A stretch of 64,000 nucleotides of DNA from CAYUAI01 sp964442745 (lineage in GTDB: Bacteria; Pseudomonadota; Gammaproteobacteria; S012-40): assembly GCA_964442745.1 (NCBI GenBank), contig CAYUAI010000008.1, forward strand, positions 1 to 64,000, in the 5' to 3' direction. Positions 28,286-37,916 of this stretch are shown piece after piece. The translations under genes were made by a program, and so were the position numbers. The notes below the pieces were generated by a model. It made no database searches, was not told the origin of the DNA, and was given only the letters and a program-made list of their open reading frames with translations. Each line of letters opens with the position of its first letter. Positions within the stretch are counted from its first letter, which is position 1.

Positions 28286-29327
28286 CACTCTGCCCTGCCA
28301 TAAAAGAGTGGTCCACATCCAACAACTTATGGGCCTGTGGCTGATCATCAAGCTGTATCATTAGCGCTTCCCCAAGGCGCTGCGCAAGCAACGGAGGAAC
28401 GGCGTCACCCACTTGTGTATACCTGGACGAACGACTTCCAAAAAATGCCATGTGGTTAGGAAATGTCTGGATGATCGCACACTCTTCCACCGATAATCGA
28501 CGTGCGCCAGGCACGATACCTGTCCTCGCTTTGCCTCCTTGTTTTAAGTGTGCATGATACTTAGGCGCAATATTCTGGGTATCCACCCAATGCGTCTTAT
28601 ATCCCCCTGAGGACGCTAGTATGGTATGGCATGGCCCATGAGGATCAATCGGCCTACCGCCTCCGTTGTATATGAGACCGGCATAAGGACTTTTTCTCAA
28701 ATCCGGGTTTTGGGCAAATTTCACTGGGGAATTAGGAGGGTCGCCAATCGGCACATTGGACAAGTAGTCAGAAGATTTAGGATGCGCGACATCCGTCAGT
28801 TCACCATGACTAGGAAATGGAAATAACAAAAACTTGGATTGACTGCCCAGAATGAACAAGCGACGCCGTTTTTGCGGTACACCATAATCAGCCGAATGCA
28901 ATACCATCCAATTGAGCTTATAGCCTAGCTCACTTAGCCGAAAAAGAATGGAATCAAAATAAGGCCGTGCTTTTTTCATTATTAAACCCGGCACATTTTC
29001 CATGACAAAAGCTTCGGGTTTTACTTCGTGTAAACATCGGATAAACTCAGGAATCATATCTCTTGCATCATGCTGGCCTTTGCGCAGACCACCGAGTGAA
29101 AATGGCTGACAAGGCGGTCCGCCGATAACCATATCAACTTTGTTACGATAATTTTTAAAGCTGACACAACGAATATCTCTATTGATGTGCATACAATGAG
29201 CATGGTGGCTCGCATAACTCGTCATCGAGTCTTGACTCACGTCAACGCATAGCTCAGGGACAATGCCCGCTAATTTCATACCCAGCGACAAGCCACCTGG
29301 ACCACTGAACAAATCGATAGCCTTCAT
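28272..29327 (-). CDS. DNA (cytosine-5) methyltransferase
   Basis: This 351-residue enzyme has all main C5-methyltransferase motifs. Motif I is DLFSGPGG (5-12, AdoMet binding), motif IV is GGPPCQPF with the catalytic Cys near residue 73, motif VI is MENVPG (109-114), motif VIII is GVPQKRRRLF, and motif X lies near the C-terminus (RYTQVGDAVPPLLAQRLG). It methylates C5 of cytosine in a short site that I cannot deduce. The target-recognition region between motifs VIII and IX is short. It starts 40 bp after hisC, on the same strand, and is followed by a putative restriction enzyme whose start overlaps it, the classical order for a type II R-M system acquired by transfer. No Vsr nuclease gene is visible nearby. 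Confidence 0.93.
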   Translation of the reverse strand: MKAIDLFSGPGGLSLGMKLAGIVPELCVDVSQDSMTSYASHHAHCMHINRDIRCVSFKNYRNKVDMVIGGPPCQPFSLGGLRKGQHDARDMIPEFIRCLHEVKPEAFVMENVPGLIMKKARPYFDSILFRLSELGYKLNWMVLHSADYGVPQKRRRLFILGSQSKFLLFPFPSHGELTDVAHPKSSDYLSNVPIGDPPNSPVKFAQNPDLRKSPYAGLIYNGGGRPIDPHGPCHTILASSGGYKTHWVDTQNIAPKYHAHLKQGGKARTGIVPGARRLSVEECAIIQTFPNHMAFFGSRSSRYTQVGDAVPPLLAQRLGEALMIQLDDQPQAHKLLDVDHSFMAGQSDGKS

Positions 29328-29367
29328 ACTTCGCTTTATTTACCGTGTGGTCAACCCAGGAAAATAC

Positions 29368-30459
29368 TTACTCACAATCAAACGCACTCTCGTAATTTTT
29401 TCCTAAAATATCACTCAACGCCTGCAACAGTGCAGCGCAATGCGGATTAGTACCCACCGTAATACGTAAAAACGACTTGATGCGTGACTGATGGAAATGA
29501 CGCACAATAATGGCCCGTTGGCGCAGTTGCAGAGCAAGCGACTCAGCCTCCTCATGTTTATGACGAGCAAAAACAAAATTGGCCATGGAAGGCAAAACCT
29601 CAAAACCTAATTGCAGCAACCCGGCCACTAAGCTTTCTCGGCTCTGGATAATACGCTGTCGATTTTTTTCAAAAAAGGCCTGATCTTGCAGTGCAGCCAC
29701 CGCCCCAACAATAGATAAACGACCTAAAGGATAAGAATTAAAACTATTTTTAACCCGCTCCAATGCTTCAATAAGTGCCGCCTCACCGATGGCAAAACCC
29801 ACCCGCAATCCAGCCAATGAGCGGGATTTAGAAAACGTTTGAATCACCAGCAAATTTGGATATTGATTTACCAGAGCAATCGCCGATTCTCCACCAAAAT
29901 CAATATAGGCCTCATCCACCACCACCACCGATTGCGTGTTACGCTCTAACAATGCTGAAATATTCGCCAACGTTAATAAACGACCAGTGGGGGCATTAGG
30001 ATTAGCAAAAATAATTCCACCGTTAGCAACACCATAATGATCTAACGCGATTTCGAATGTATTTGTGAGCGCCACCGTATTATATTGCACATCATATAAT
30101 CGGCAGTATACCGGATAAAAACTGTAGCTAATATCAGGAAACAACAGCGGCTGTGGGTGTTTTAATAATGCCTGAAAGGTATGTGCCAATACCTCATCGG
30201 AACCATTGCCCACAAACACCTGTTTGGTCGCCACCCGATAATAATTGGCGATAGCATCTTTCAAAAGATCAGCGTTGGGATCAGGATACAAACGCAATGT
30301 ATCACCCATGGTTTCTGCCTTTAAAGCCGCTAACACGGCTGGTGAAATCCCATAAGGATTTTCATTGGTATTTAGCTTGATCAGATTAGCCAATTTAGGC
30401 TGCTCACCCGGCACATAAGGGGTGAGATCATGAACAACAGAACTCCAAAAATGACTCAT
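29368..30459 (-). CDS. hisC: Histidinol-phosphate aminotransferase
   Basis: This 363-residue fold-type I PLP enzyme converts imidazole acetol phosphate to histidinol phosphate, the seventh step of histidine synthesis. The family start is textbook (LIKLNTNENPYGISPAV). The PLP-lysine lies in TFSKSRSLAGLRVGFAIG, and the Asn/Asp/Tyr contacts are in FANPNAPTGR and VVDEAYIDF. The C-terminal substrate Arg is in RITVGTNPHC. It stands outside a his operon, as is common for hisC in gammaproteobacteria that have several copies. The R-M pair lies immediately downstream. Confidence 0.95.
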   Translation of the reverse strand: MSHFWSSVVHDLTPYVPGEQPKLANLIKLNTNENPYGISPAVLAALKAETMGDTLRLYPDPNADLLKDAIANYYRVATKQVFVGNGSDEVLAHTFQALLKHPQPLLFPDISYSFYPVYCRLYDVQYNTVALTNTFEIALDHYGVANGGIIFANPNAPTGRLLTLANISALLERNTQSVVVVDEAYIDFGGESAIALVNQYPNLLVIQTFSKSRSLAGLRVGFAIGEAALIEALERVKNSFNSYPLGRLSIVGAVAALQDQAFFEKNRQRIIQSRESLVAGLLQLGFEVLPSMANFVFARHKHEEAESLALQLRQRAIIVRHFHQSRIKSFLRITVGTNPHCAALLQALSDILGKNYESAFDCE

Positions 30460-31564
30460 AATATATTTCCAATGACATCCACCGGTTGACCACTACGCTA
30501 AATCTTGCGCTGTTGATGGTTTTGATTTACCCTTTCCTAAGCAACCTATTCAGTCGTATTGCTTGATAGTCAACCTTACGCCGCTCATCTCAAATCCTCC
30601 TTCCAGCGACTTTGAAATCATTATAAACGCTGAGGCTGAGCGATATCAGTTTGTAAAGAATTTTTCAGTTTTGATGCGAGCTTTCTCTGTAACATAGGTG
30701 GTATAACATCAAGTCCTTCCCACAGCAACACCTGACATCAGCGACAATGGCCACGTTACCGGAGTCTTTGGAGCGAACAAAAAATACCCAGAAAAGCATA
30801 AAACTCACACAATAGATCAGTATATATAACACATTGACTGGCACACCTAGAAGTGTAAAATAATTATGATAAAAAACAATAGCGCCCCATAATACACAGA
30901 AACACTGAGGCGACTAAACTTTAATAAATATAACAATAATTTTACCACTGTTATTCCGGGAAAACACCACCCTCCAACCAATCTTTTGACAATAATTACC
31001 AACTAAAAAAATAAACACCCATTAAAGATTTGAGCAATCGCCATGATTCATCGTGCACACGCTTGACTCATGCAATTTCGCGACAAACGACGAAATAACT
31101 TGGACATATGATACTCAATATATTGGTAATTTCCACCCTAGAATAAGACACCAAAAATCTAATACTAGACGACTGCAACCTCAAACAAATTAACATAAGG
31201 CGATAACACTCATAGACTAAAAAAATTTACTTTTATAAAAATCACAAAACAACTTGATGTAAAATATACGCGTTGCAAATATTTTTCGACATAAAAATGT
31301 GCTTTACCCCATTTATGCTCAGTACGATCATAAAGTGAAATTTTTCACGCCAAAATTTAGATTAGATTTGGCCGTGCTAAGTATAACAACTGCATGGAGG
31401 CAGGCGTCAAATAATACAAGAACCGATTGAGTCAAGGAACGATTTAATTACCCATGTGGACGACACAACATCGTTAAATGATTTGTCGCGAATATACCTA
31501 CATATTACTCGCTGTTTAAACTTGATCACATTAATATATTGGTATTCGATGAGGTGGGGCCAAC
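30460..31564. other. Long AT-rich intergenic region upstream of the multihaem gene
   Basis: These 1,105 bp contain no supported ORF, RNA gene or repeat. I read both strands and found only short frames without ribosome binding sites. Runs such as AAAAAAATTTAC and many A/T tracts give it strong AT bias compared with the genes on either side. It must carry the promoters of hisC (leftward) and of the multihaem gene (rightward). Long AT-rich leaders are frequent upstream of horizontally acquired or tightly regulated genes. I did not find a c-di-GMP (GEMM) riboswitch pattern. Confidence 0.5.
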
Positions 31565-34500
31565 ATGAATCGTATAAAAAATCAAAATATGACTATATCA
31601 AACCTGAAGTACAAAGTAATTCAATATTGGCTGAATATTTTCATTTGCATTTTAATTTTATTAAGCCAGCTAATTTTCGGGCAAGCATTCGCCGAGACAA
31701 TATATGTGGACTCAGAAGCGAACCAGAATATGCGCCCGTTTAACAAACAAACGCTCAATGCTCAGGCCATCTTTGATCACGAGGGTATTGCTGACAACTG
31801 CCTAACCTGCCATTTCCCCAACAGCACAACCGCCAAAAAATTTAAAACAGCTACCCATACAGCTACCACCGATATTTGCGAAGATTGCCATTCCGTTTTA
31901 TCCTGGCAGCCAGTTAAACGCTTCGATCACGATCAAGCATTAGGCCAATGCATCGATTGTCATGAGGGTAAAATTGCCCCCGGGAAAACAGCCAACCATA
32001 TCGCCAGCAATAATGCATGTGGAACTTGCCATTCCACGTTTACCTTCTTACCCATTAAACAAATCGATCACACCAGTGTCGTTGGCACATGTACTAATTG
32101 TCATGATGGAAATATTGCCAAAACCAAATCACCCACTCACATTGAGACCAGTGATGCGTGTCAGTTATGCCATAATAGCCTCTCATGGTTGGCGGGCATT
32201 ACCTTAGACCACTCTCAAGTTTCAGGCACATGTGCTAGCTGCCATAATAGCAGCTACGCCGCTGGCAAACATCCTTGGCATATCGACTCATCGGATGCCT
32301 GCGGCACCTGCCATGACACAACCCAGTGGCGCCCCGTTAGCCGTGTCGATCACAACGAAATAATTGGGACCTGTCGTGAATGCCATAATGGTAGATTCGC
32401 CATGGGCAAATCCGTGGGGCACGTATTATCCAGCAATGTGTGCGAAGCTTGCCATAGCACGACAGCTTGGCGGCCTGTCACACGAGTAGAGCACAGTGAA
32501 GTCAAAGGTACCTGCAATGTTTGCCACGATGGCAGCAGTGCAATCGGCAAGCCTGTCGACCATTTACCCACCACAGATGAATGTAACATCTGCCACCAAA
32601 CCACATCTTGGCAGCAAACACTTGGATTTATTCATCCGGGCATTAGCAATAACTGTGTCAGTTGCCATGATGGTAACACCCTTGCCGGTAAAAATAATAC
32701 TCACATCACCACGACCGCCGCCTGCGAGTCTTGCCATACCCCGGCAGCCTGGACAACCATTACCGCCGTTGATCATAGCCAGGGGACTGGCGATTGTTTT
32801 GATTGTCATAATGCAACAACCGCGACCGGTCAATCAGCCACTCACATTAAAACATCAAACCGCTGCGTCTCTTGCCATACCTCTGCCAGCTGGATACCGG
32901 CAACGACGATTGACCACAACGAAGTCATCGGTCGCTGCCTGGATTGCCATCATACAACCATCGCTTCTCAGGCGAAAAACCACATACCTATTCAAAACAC
33001 ACCCTGTGATGGATGTCATATCAATACCGCCTGGGTACCAGTGGCTACCATGAACCATGATGTCGTCAGCACACCCTGTATTGATTGCCATGATGCGACC
33101 ATCGGACCCGGCAAGTCAGCGGCCCATCCTCCCAGCTCAAATCTGTGCGAAGCTTGCCATGGGGTAACCGCTTGGCTGCCGATCCCAATCTTCGATCACA
33201 CAGAAACCACCGGACTTTGCCAAGATTGTCATGCCACCGGTATCGCTCCCGGCAAACTCAATAACCATCTACCTACCGATGAGCAATGTGACGATTGTCA
33301 TGATCCCAGTGGATGGACGATAATTGTGTTTAATCATAACAATCTCTCAGCATCTTGCATTTCATGTCATAATGATAACAACCTCCCAGGCAAACCAGCC
33401 ACACACCTCTTGTCTTCTGATGCATGTAGCGCCTGCCATACCCCAAGTACTTGGGCACTGATTGCCACCCTCGATCACGACGAAGTATTAGGTGAGTGCC
33501 AAGACTGCCACAATGGTAGCATTGCTGTTAGCAAGTCAAACATTCATATTCCTACTTCGGACAAATGTAGTGCTTGCCATATCCCACTTGACTGGCAGCG
33601 CATTAATTTCATCGATCATACTGAAGTTTTTGCAGCTTGTGTTGAATGCCATAATGGGAAAACAACCCTTGGCAAAGGTAATAGTCATATAACTACCTCC
33701 GGTATTTGCGAAGCTTGCCATAACACATCTGCCTGGGTGCCGGTAACAACCATGGATCACAATGAAGTTTTAATTGCCTGTAATGGTTGCCACAATAGAG
33801 GCCTTGGGCACATTGGAAGCACCGAGAGCTGTGGTTCTTGTCATACAACAGACCAATGGGTACCAGCCCCTCTTGTCGATCATAATGAGGTAAAGGGTAC
33901 TTGTGACTCCTGCCATAATGGCATTGCTGCAGACAGCAAACCTGGCGCCCATATCGTCACCCGTGCCCCATGTGATGCTTGCCACACGCCTAATCAATGG
34001 GCGCCATTAGCCACAATGGATCATACCGGTATTTCAGCCGCCTGCATGAGTTGTCACGATGGATTCACCGCCACCGGCAAAAGCTTAAACCATATACCCA
34101 CATCAGATAGTTGCCATAAATGCCATGACACTAAGGTATGGGTGCCAGCAATCAAAGTCGATCACCTAGAAGTCATTGGCGACTGCTCAAGCTGCCACAA
34201 TAGCTCAGCGACTCACATACGAACCAGTAGCACCTGTCAAGCCTGTCATAATACCATCGCCTGGTCACCCATTCTAATGATTGACCACAATGAGGTGATT
34301 GGTCTATGCACCGATTGCCACACTAAATCTTTAGCTCATGCCAATACCTCAATTTTTTGTGAAGCCTGCCATACCAACCAGCGCTGGGTACCCGTGCTTA
34401 CCATGGATCATAATGAAGCCTTTGGCGCTTGTGCTGATTGCCATACCCCCTCAGCAAGCCACATCAATAGCACCAATATTTGTGAAGCTTGTCATACATC

Positions 34501-34645
34501 CACGGCCTGGGTCCCGGCAATTACCGTCGATCACAACAACGTATTAGGCACCTGCTCACGCTGCCATCCTTTGCCCGCTGACCATGACCCCACCGATGGT
34601 GCCGAATGTAATGCGGCCGGGTGCCATAACATTACTGGCTGGTAG
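31565..34645 (+). CDS. Giant exported multihaem c-type cytochrome (about 42 haem sites)
   Basis: This 1026-residue protein has a signal peptide (IFICILILLSQLIFGQAFA, cleavage near residue 43) and 41 CxxCH motifs plus one C-x4-CH near the end (CNAAGCH), about one haem site per 24 residues. The rest is built from 20 repeats of a two-haem module: CxxCH, a Trp linker (W-x-P-x5-DH, with Phe in one copy), then a second CxxCH followed by NG/DG, GK and HI. Each module thus also carries two free His, in DH and HI, enough for bis-His ligation of both haems. There is no membrane anchor at the C-terminus. The design suits a periplasmic or extracellular electron conduit, but its partner and location are unknown. 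GAGGTGGGG precedes the ATG. A VWA-domain gene follows. Maturation would need a ccm system, not in this window. Confidence 0.9.
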   Translation: MNRIKNQNMTISNLKYKVIQYWLNIFICILILLSQLIFGQAFAETIYVDSEANQNMRPFNKQTLNAQAIFDHEGIADNCLTCHFPNSTTAKKFKTATHTATTDICEDCHSVLSWQPVKRFDHDQALGQCIDCHEGKIAPGKTANHIASNNACGTCHSTFTFLPIKQIDHTSVVGTCTNCHDGNIAKTKSPTHIETSDACQLCHNSLSWLAGITLDHSQVSGTCASCHNSSYAAGKHPWHIDSSDACGTCHDTTQWRPVSRVDHNEIIGTCRECHNGRFAMGKSVGHVLSSNVCEACHSTTAWRPVTRVEHSEVKGTCNVCHDGSSAIGKPVDHLPTTDECNICHQTTSWQQTLGFIHPGISNNCVSCHDGNTLAGKNNTHITTTAACESCHTPAAWTTITAVDHSQGTGDCFDCHNATTATGQSATHIKTSNRCVSCHTSASWIPATTIDHNEVIGRCLDCHHTTIASQAKNHIPIQNTPCDGCHINTAWVPVATMNHDVVSTPCIDCHDATIGPGKSAAHPPSSNLCEACHGVTAWLPIPIFDHTETTGLCQDCHATGIAPGKLNNHLPTDEQCDDCHDPSGWTIIVFNHNNLSASCISCHNDNNLPGKPATHLLSSDACSACHTPSTWALIATLDHDEVLGECQDCHNGSIAVSKSNIHIPTSDKCSACHIPLDWQRINFIDHTEVFAACVECHNGKTTLGKGNSHITTSGICEACHNTSAWVPVTTMDHNEVLIACNGCHNRGLGHIGSTESCGSCHTTDQWVPAPLVDHNEVKGTCDSCHNGIAADSKPGAHIVTRAPCDACHTPNQWAPLATMDHTGISAACMSCHDGFTATGKSLNHIPTSDSCHKCHDTKVWVPAIKVDHLEVIGDCSSCHNSSATHIRTSSTCQACHNTIAWSPILMIDHNEVIGLCTDCHTKSLAHANTSIFCEACHTNQRWVPVLTMDHNEAFGACADCHTPSASHINSTNICEACHTSTAWVPAITVDHNNVLGTCSRCHPLPADHDPTDGAECNAAGCHNITGW

Positions 34646-34656
34646 CTCACGTCCAT

Positions 34657-34693
34657 CCCTAGGAGGCTATCCAAGCATGGGAAACCTCCTGGG
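34657..34693 (+). terminator. Stem-loop after the multihaem gene
   Basis: CCCTAGGAGG (34657-34666) pairs with CCTCCTGGG (34685-34693) across an 18-nt loop, 12 nt after the stop codon. The bases that follow (TATTTAC) are a poor U-tract, so this may be a weak terminator or an mRNA-stabilising hairpin separating the cytochrome from the VWA gene. Confidence 0.4.
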
Positions 34694-34789
34694 TATTTAC
34701 AAATGATAATACTTAGTGAATAATAATTTTCCTATTTCTAATGGTTTGATGCTGACAGAAATAAAGCCAAAAAGATAAGGAATACGTGG

Positions 34790-35461
34790 ATGATCAATTT
34801 ATCAAAGGCCAAGATCGTTGATCTTAGCAAAAAAGCAGAAACCACTCTTGCAGAGAAAAATTTGACCAATGTAGAAGCCAGTGTCATTGTGGTGTTGGAT
34901 GTATCAAAATCCATGCACCCGCTATATCACAGCGGTATCATGCAAAATGTCATTGAACGTTTGTTGGCATTAGCAATTCATTTTGACGACGATCAAAAAA
35001 TAGATGCCTATGTTTTTGGCACCACCGCTTGTGAACTGGCTCCATTAACGATGAATACGGTCGAAGGTTACATTGAACGTGAAGTGATTGCAAAACACAA
35101 AATTAACCAAGCCACTAAATACGCCACCGCCATTGAACTAATCCATAAAAAGTATCGTGATTGCCAACAACCGGTTTATGTCATATTTATTACCGATGGT
35201 GATAATTCCGATAAAACAGAAACTAAATCGAGGATGATAGACATCTGCAAAGCACCCATCTTTTGGCAATTTGTGGGTATTGGCAAAGAAGAATTTAAAT
35301 TCCTTAACCGATTAGACGATCTATCAGGTAGGGCCATCGATAATGCCGGATTCATGCATGTCAACGACATTGATACCATCGCAGATGATATACTGTATGC
35401 TCAATTACTGGATGAATTTCCCAGTTGGCTTAACATTGTCAAGCAACAAGGTATTATTTAA
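34790..35461 (+). CDS. VWA-domain protein (TerF/TerY-like)
   Basis: This 223-residue protein is almost wholly a von Willebrand A domain. The MIDAS motif is DVSKS (D37, S39, S41), with supporting acidic residues in FITDGDNSD. The sequence style (KAETTLAEKNL, then VWA, then a C-terminal FLNRLDDL..GRAIDNAGFMHV) is close to VWA proteins of tellurite-resistance (TerF/TerY) type, which bind metal and act as protein-interaction modules in the cytoplasm. There is no signal peptide, so it does not meet the exported cytochrome directly. No other ter gene is in the window. It starts 145 bp after the cytochrome gene, with AAGGAA before the ATG, and is convergent with radA 12 bp away. Confidence 0.85.
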   Translation: MINLSKAKIVDLSKKAETTLAEKNLTNVEASVIVVLDVSKSMHPLYHSGIMQNVIERLLALAIHFDDDQKIDAYVFGTTACELAPLTMNTVEGYIEREVIAKHKINQATKYATAIELIHKKYRDCQQPVYVIFITDGDNSDKTETKSRMIDICKAPIFWQFVGIGKEEFKFLNRLDDLSGRAIDNAGFMHVNDIDTIADDILYAQLLDEFPSWLNIVKQQGII

Positions 35462-35473
35462 TGAACTCATCGC

Positions 35474-36847
35474 TTACAAGTCGATCAATTGAATCGCTTC
35501 GTTGATACGCTCAACAGGCATCACTTGCAAACCTTCGATGGCTTTTCTTGGTGCATTGGACTTGGCTAAGATAGCACGTTTAAAACCATGCTTTGCGGCT
35601 TCACGGACGCGCTCTTCGCCATTCGGTACGGGGCGTATTTCACCGGCCAAACCCACTTCGCCAAACACCACTAAATCATTACCGATCGGTTTATTACGAA
35701 AACTGGAAATGGTGGCTAACACCACCGCCAAATCGACCGCTGTTTCTGATATTTTAACCCCCCCCACCACATTAATAAACACATCGTGATCATGCATGGC
35801 AATACCCGCATGACGGTGTAACACCGCCAGCAACATGGATAACCGGTTATATTCGAGTCCCAAGGTAATACGCTTTGGCATCGCCCCATGGCTTTCATCC
35901 ACCAAGGCCTGGATTTCCACTAACAAAGGTCGACTGCCTTCGCGGGTCACCATCACCACACTGCCCGGCACCGACTGCGAATGACGTGATAAGAAAATGG
36001 CCGAAGGATTGCTGACTTCTTTGAGCCCCGTATCAGTCATGGCAAAGACACCCAGTTCATTGACTTGCCCAAAACGGTTTTTCACCGCCCGAATCATCCG
36101 AAATCGGCTGCCAGCTTCCCCTTCAAAATAAAGCACGGTATCCACCATATGTTCTAACACACGCGGCCCAGCAATGACCCCCTCTTTAGTGACGTGCCCG
36201 ACTAAAAATAAAGCAATATTCGTTTTTTTGGCAAACTGGACAAACTGTGCGGTACTTTCTCTTAGCTGCGCAACCGCCCCCGGCGCTGACTGCAACGCAC
36301 TGGTAAAAATGGTTTGGATCGAGTCGATCACCATAATTTGTGGTTGTTCTTGATAGGCGATGCTGATGATTTTCTCGACTTGCGTTTCCGCCAACAACTT
36401 TAGTGAAGTCTCCAGTAAATGCAATCGATCCGCACGAATACGCACTTGCTGTAACGATTCTTCCCCGGTCACATACAGCGTTTTAAATTGTTCGCTCATG
36501 GCAATCAAGCTTTGCAATAATAACGTCGATTTACCAATACCCGGGTCCCCACCAATAAGGATCACTGAACCGGCCACTAAACCACCGCCCAATGCTCGAT
36601 CAAGTTCACCGACACCGGTTAAAATCCGGCTCTCTGCGGTATTGGGCACCTCGGATAATAATTGCACGCCACTTTGGTGCTTCGCGCCGCCGGCGTAACC
36701 TTCAAACGAATGGGTGCGTCGATTTTCCTTACTGCGGTCGACGCTCTCGATCAACGTATTCCACGCCTTACAATCGGGACATTGGCCAACCCACTTCGCT
36801 GATTGCCCACCACATTCGGTGCAATTATAAATTATTTTCGTTTTCAT
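35474..36847 (-). CDS. radA: DNA repair protein RadA (Sms), branch-migration ATPase
   Basis: This 457-residue protein starts at the ATG at 36847 (MKTKIIYNCTECGG), which matches the family N-terminus; an upstream extension of 28 codons would lie inside alr. The zinc finger is CTECGG...CPDC (4 Cys), the Walker A is GGDPGIGKST, the RadA-specific motif is KNRFG, and the C-terminal Lon-like domain is present. It promotes branch migration in recombinational repair with RecA. It is the last gene of the dnaB-alr-radA run and overlaps the alr 3' end by 23 bp. It is convergent with the VWA gene. Confidence 0.96.
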   Translation of the reverse strand: MKTKIIYNCTECGGQSAKWVGQCPDCKAWNTLIESVDRSKENRRTHSFEGYAGGAKHQSGVQLLSEVPNTAESRILTGVGELDRALGGGLVAGSVILIGGDPGIGKSTLLLQSLIAMSEQFKTLYVTGEESLQQVRIRADRLHLLETSLKLLAETQVEKIISIAYQEQPQIMVIDSIQTIFTSALQSAPGAVAQLRESTAQFVQFAKKTNIALFLVGHVTKEGVIAGPRVLEHMVDTVLYFEGEAGSRFRMIRAVKNRFGQVNELGVFAMTDTGLKEVSNPSAIFLSRHSQSVPGSVVMVTREGSRPLLVEIQALVDESHGAMPKRITLGLEYNRLSMLLAVLHRHAGIAMHDHDVFINVVGGVKISETAVDLAVVLATISSFRNKPIGNDLVVFGEVGLAGEIRPVPNGEERVREAAKHGFKRAILAKSNAPRKAIEGLQVMPVERINEAIQLIDL

Positions 36848-37916
36848 GAATTGAAGTAAATTGTACACGCTGGGTGAGTTTACAGACGAGTTCATAAGCA
36901 ATGGTATTGGCTCGATTAGCGATTTCTTCAACCGGCAAACCCTCCCCCCATAACGTCACCGGATCACCCACCTGAATCGGTGCCTCACCAATATCAACAC
37001 AGGTCATATCCATGCTCACCCGTCCAATAATAGGAAAACGTTGCTGCCGAATTAACACCGGAGTACCGTTTGTTACCTGCCGGGGATATCCATCACCATA
37101 ACCGATAGCAACCACGGCAATATGGGTGGTTCGGCCCGCTCGCCATGTCCCGCCGTATCCTAATAACTCACCCGACTTAATCTGATTGATGGCAATCACC
37201 CGACTCACCAATGTCATGACCGGTCTCAAGTCAAGTGAGCAACCATTCCCTCCATGAAAAGGACTAATCCCATACAGCATGATACCGGGCCTCACCCAAT
37301 CAAAATGACTGCTGGGAAAACCCAAAATACCCGCTGAATTAGCTAAGCTCCTCGCTAAACCAAACGGCTGATATAAAGATGTAAATAATAAGATTTGTTG
37401 TTGGGTAGACGGATTAGCGGCCTCATCAGCACTGGCAAAATGCGACATCAGCACCACCTGCTTGGTATTGAGACAATCACTCACTCGGCGTAATGCCGAC
37501 AAACTTACCGAATGGTCAATGCCAAGTCGATGCATGCCGGTATCAATTTTCAACCACACGACCACCGGCTTGGCTAATTTGGTTTTTTCAAACAGGCGGA
37601 TTTGATCCAGATGATGAATGACGGTATCTAAGCGGTGCTGCTCAATTAATAACAGTTCCTCCGCTGATATAAAACCTTGCAATACTAAAATCCGGTCTTT
37701 GGTATTGACGTTTCGTAATGCAATAGCCTCTTCAATGTTAGCCACCGCTAAGGCGTCCACCCCTTTTAATGCTTGTGCCACACGCACCATACCGTGCCCA
37801 TACGCATTGGCTTTGATGACCGCGATAATTTTTGCTTGGCGCACATGTTGCCGCACACGCTGCAAATTATACTTCAATGCAGAAACGTCAATGCGCACCT
37901 GATTGGCGCTGATCAT
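36825..37916 (-). CDS. alr: Alanine racemase
   Basis: This 363-residue fold-type III PLP enzyme interconverts L- and D-alanine, supplying D-Ala for peptidoglycan. The PLP-lysine lies in VIKANAYGHGM (about 33-43). The catalytic Tyr region GYGDGYPR and the dimer contact SMDMTCVDIG are present. Length is normal. The start overlaps the dnaB stop by 4 bp and the stop overlaps radA, so the three are translationally coupled, a common arrangement in gammaproteobacteria. Confidence 0.96.
   Translation of the reverse strand: MISANQVRIDVSALKYNLQRVRQHVRQAKIIAVIKANAYGHGMVRVAQALKGVDALAVANIEEAIALRNVNTKDRILVLQGFISAEELLLIEQHRLDTVIHHLDQIRLFEKTKLAKPVVVWLKIDTGMHRLGIDHSVSLSALRRVSDCLNTKQVVLMSHFASADEAANPSTQQQILLFTSLYQPFGLARSLANSAGILGFPSSHFDWVRPGIMLYGISPFHGGNGCSLDLRPVMTLVSRVIAINQIKSGELLGYGGTWRAGRTTHIAVVAIGYGDGYPRQVTNGTPVLIRQQRFPIIGRVSMDMTCVDIGEAPIQVGDPVTLWGEGLPVEEIANRANTIAYELVCKLTQRVQFTSIHENENNL

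Noticed and set aside
31200..31560. c-di-GMP riboswitch upstream of the multihaem gene
   Set aside because: No GEMM core or tetraloop receptor could be recognised in the leader.
31565..34645. CRISPR-like or satellite array suggested by regular repeats
   Set aside because: The periodicity follows coding modules with CxxCH motifs in one open frame. DNA repeats are not identical and there are no spacers.
34750..35461. Tellurite-resistance operon
   Set aside because: Only a single VWA gene is present. No terB, terC, terD or related gene is in the window.
36848..36931. N-terminal extension of RadA
   Set aside because: The RadA family begins at the zinc finger. The extension lies inside the alr coding sequence.
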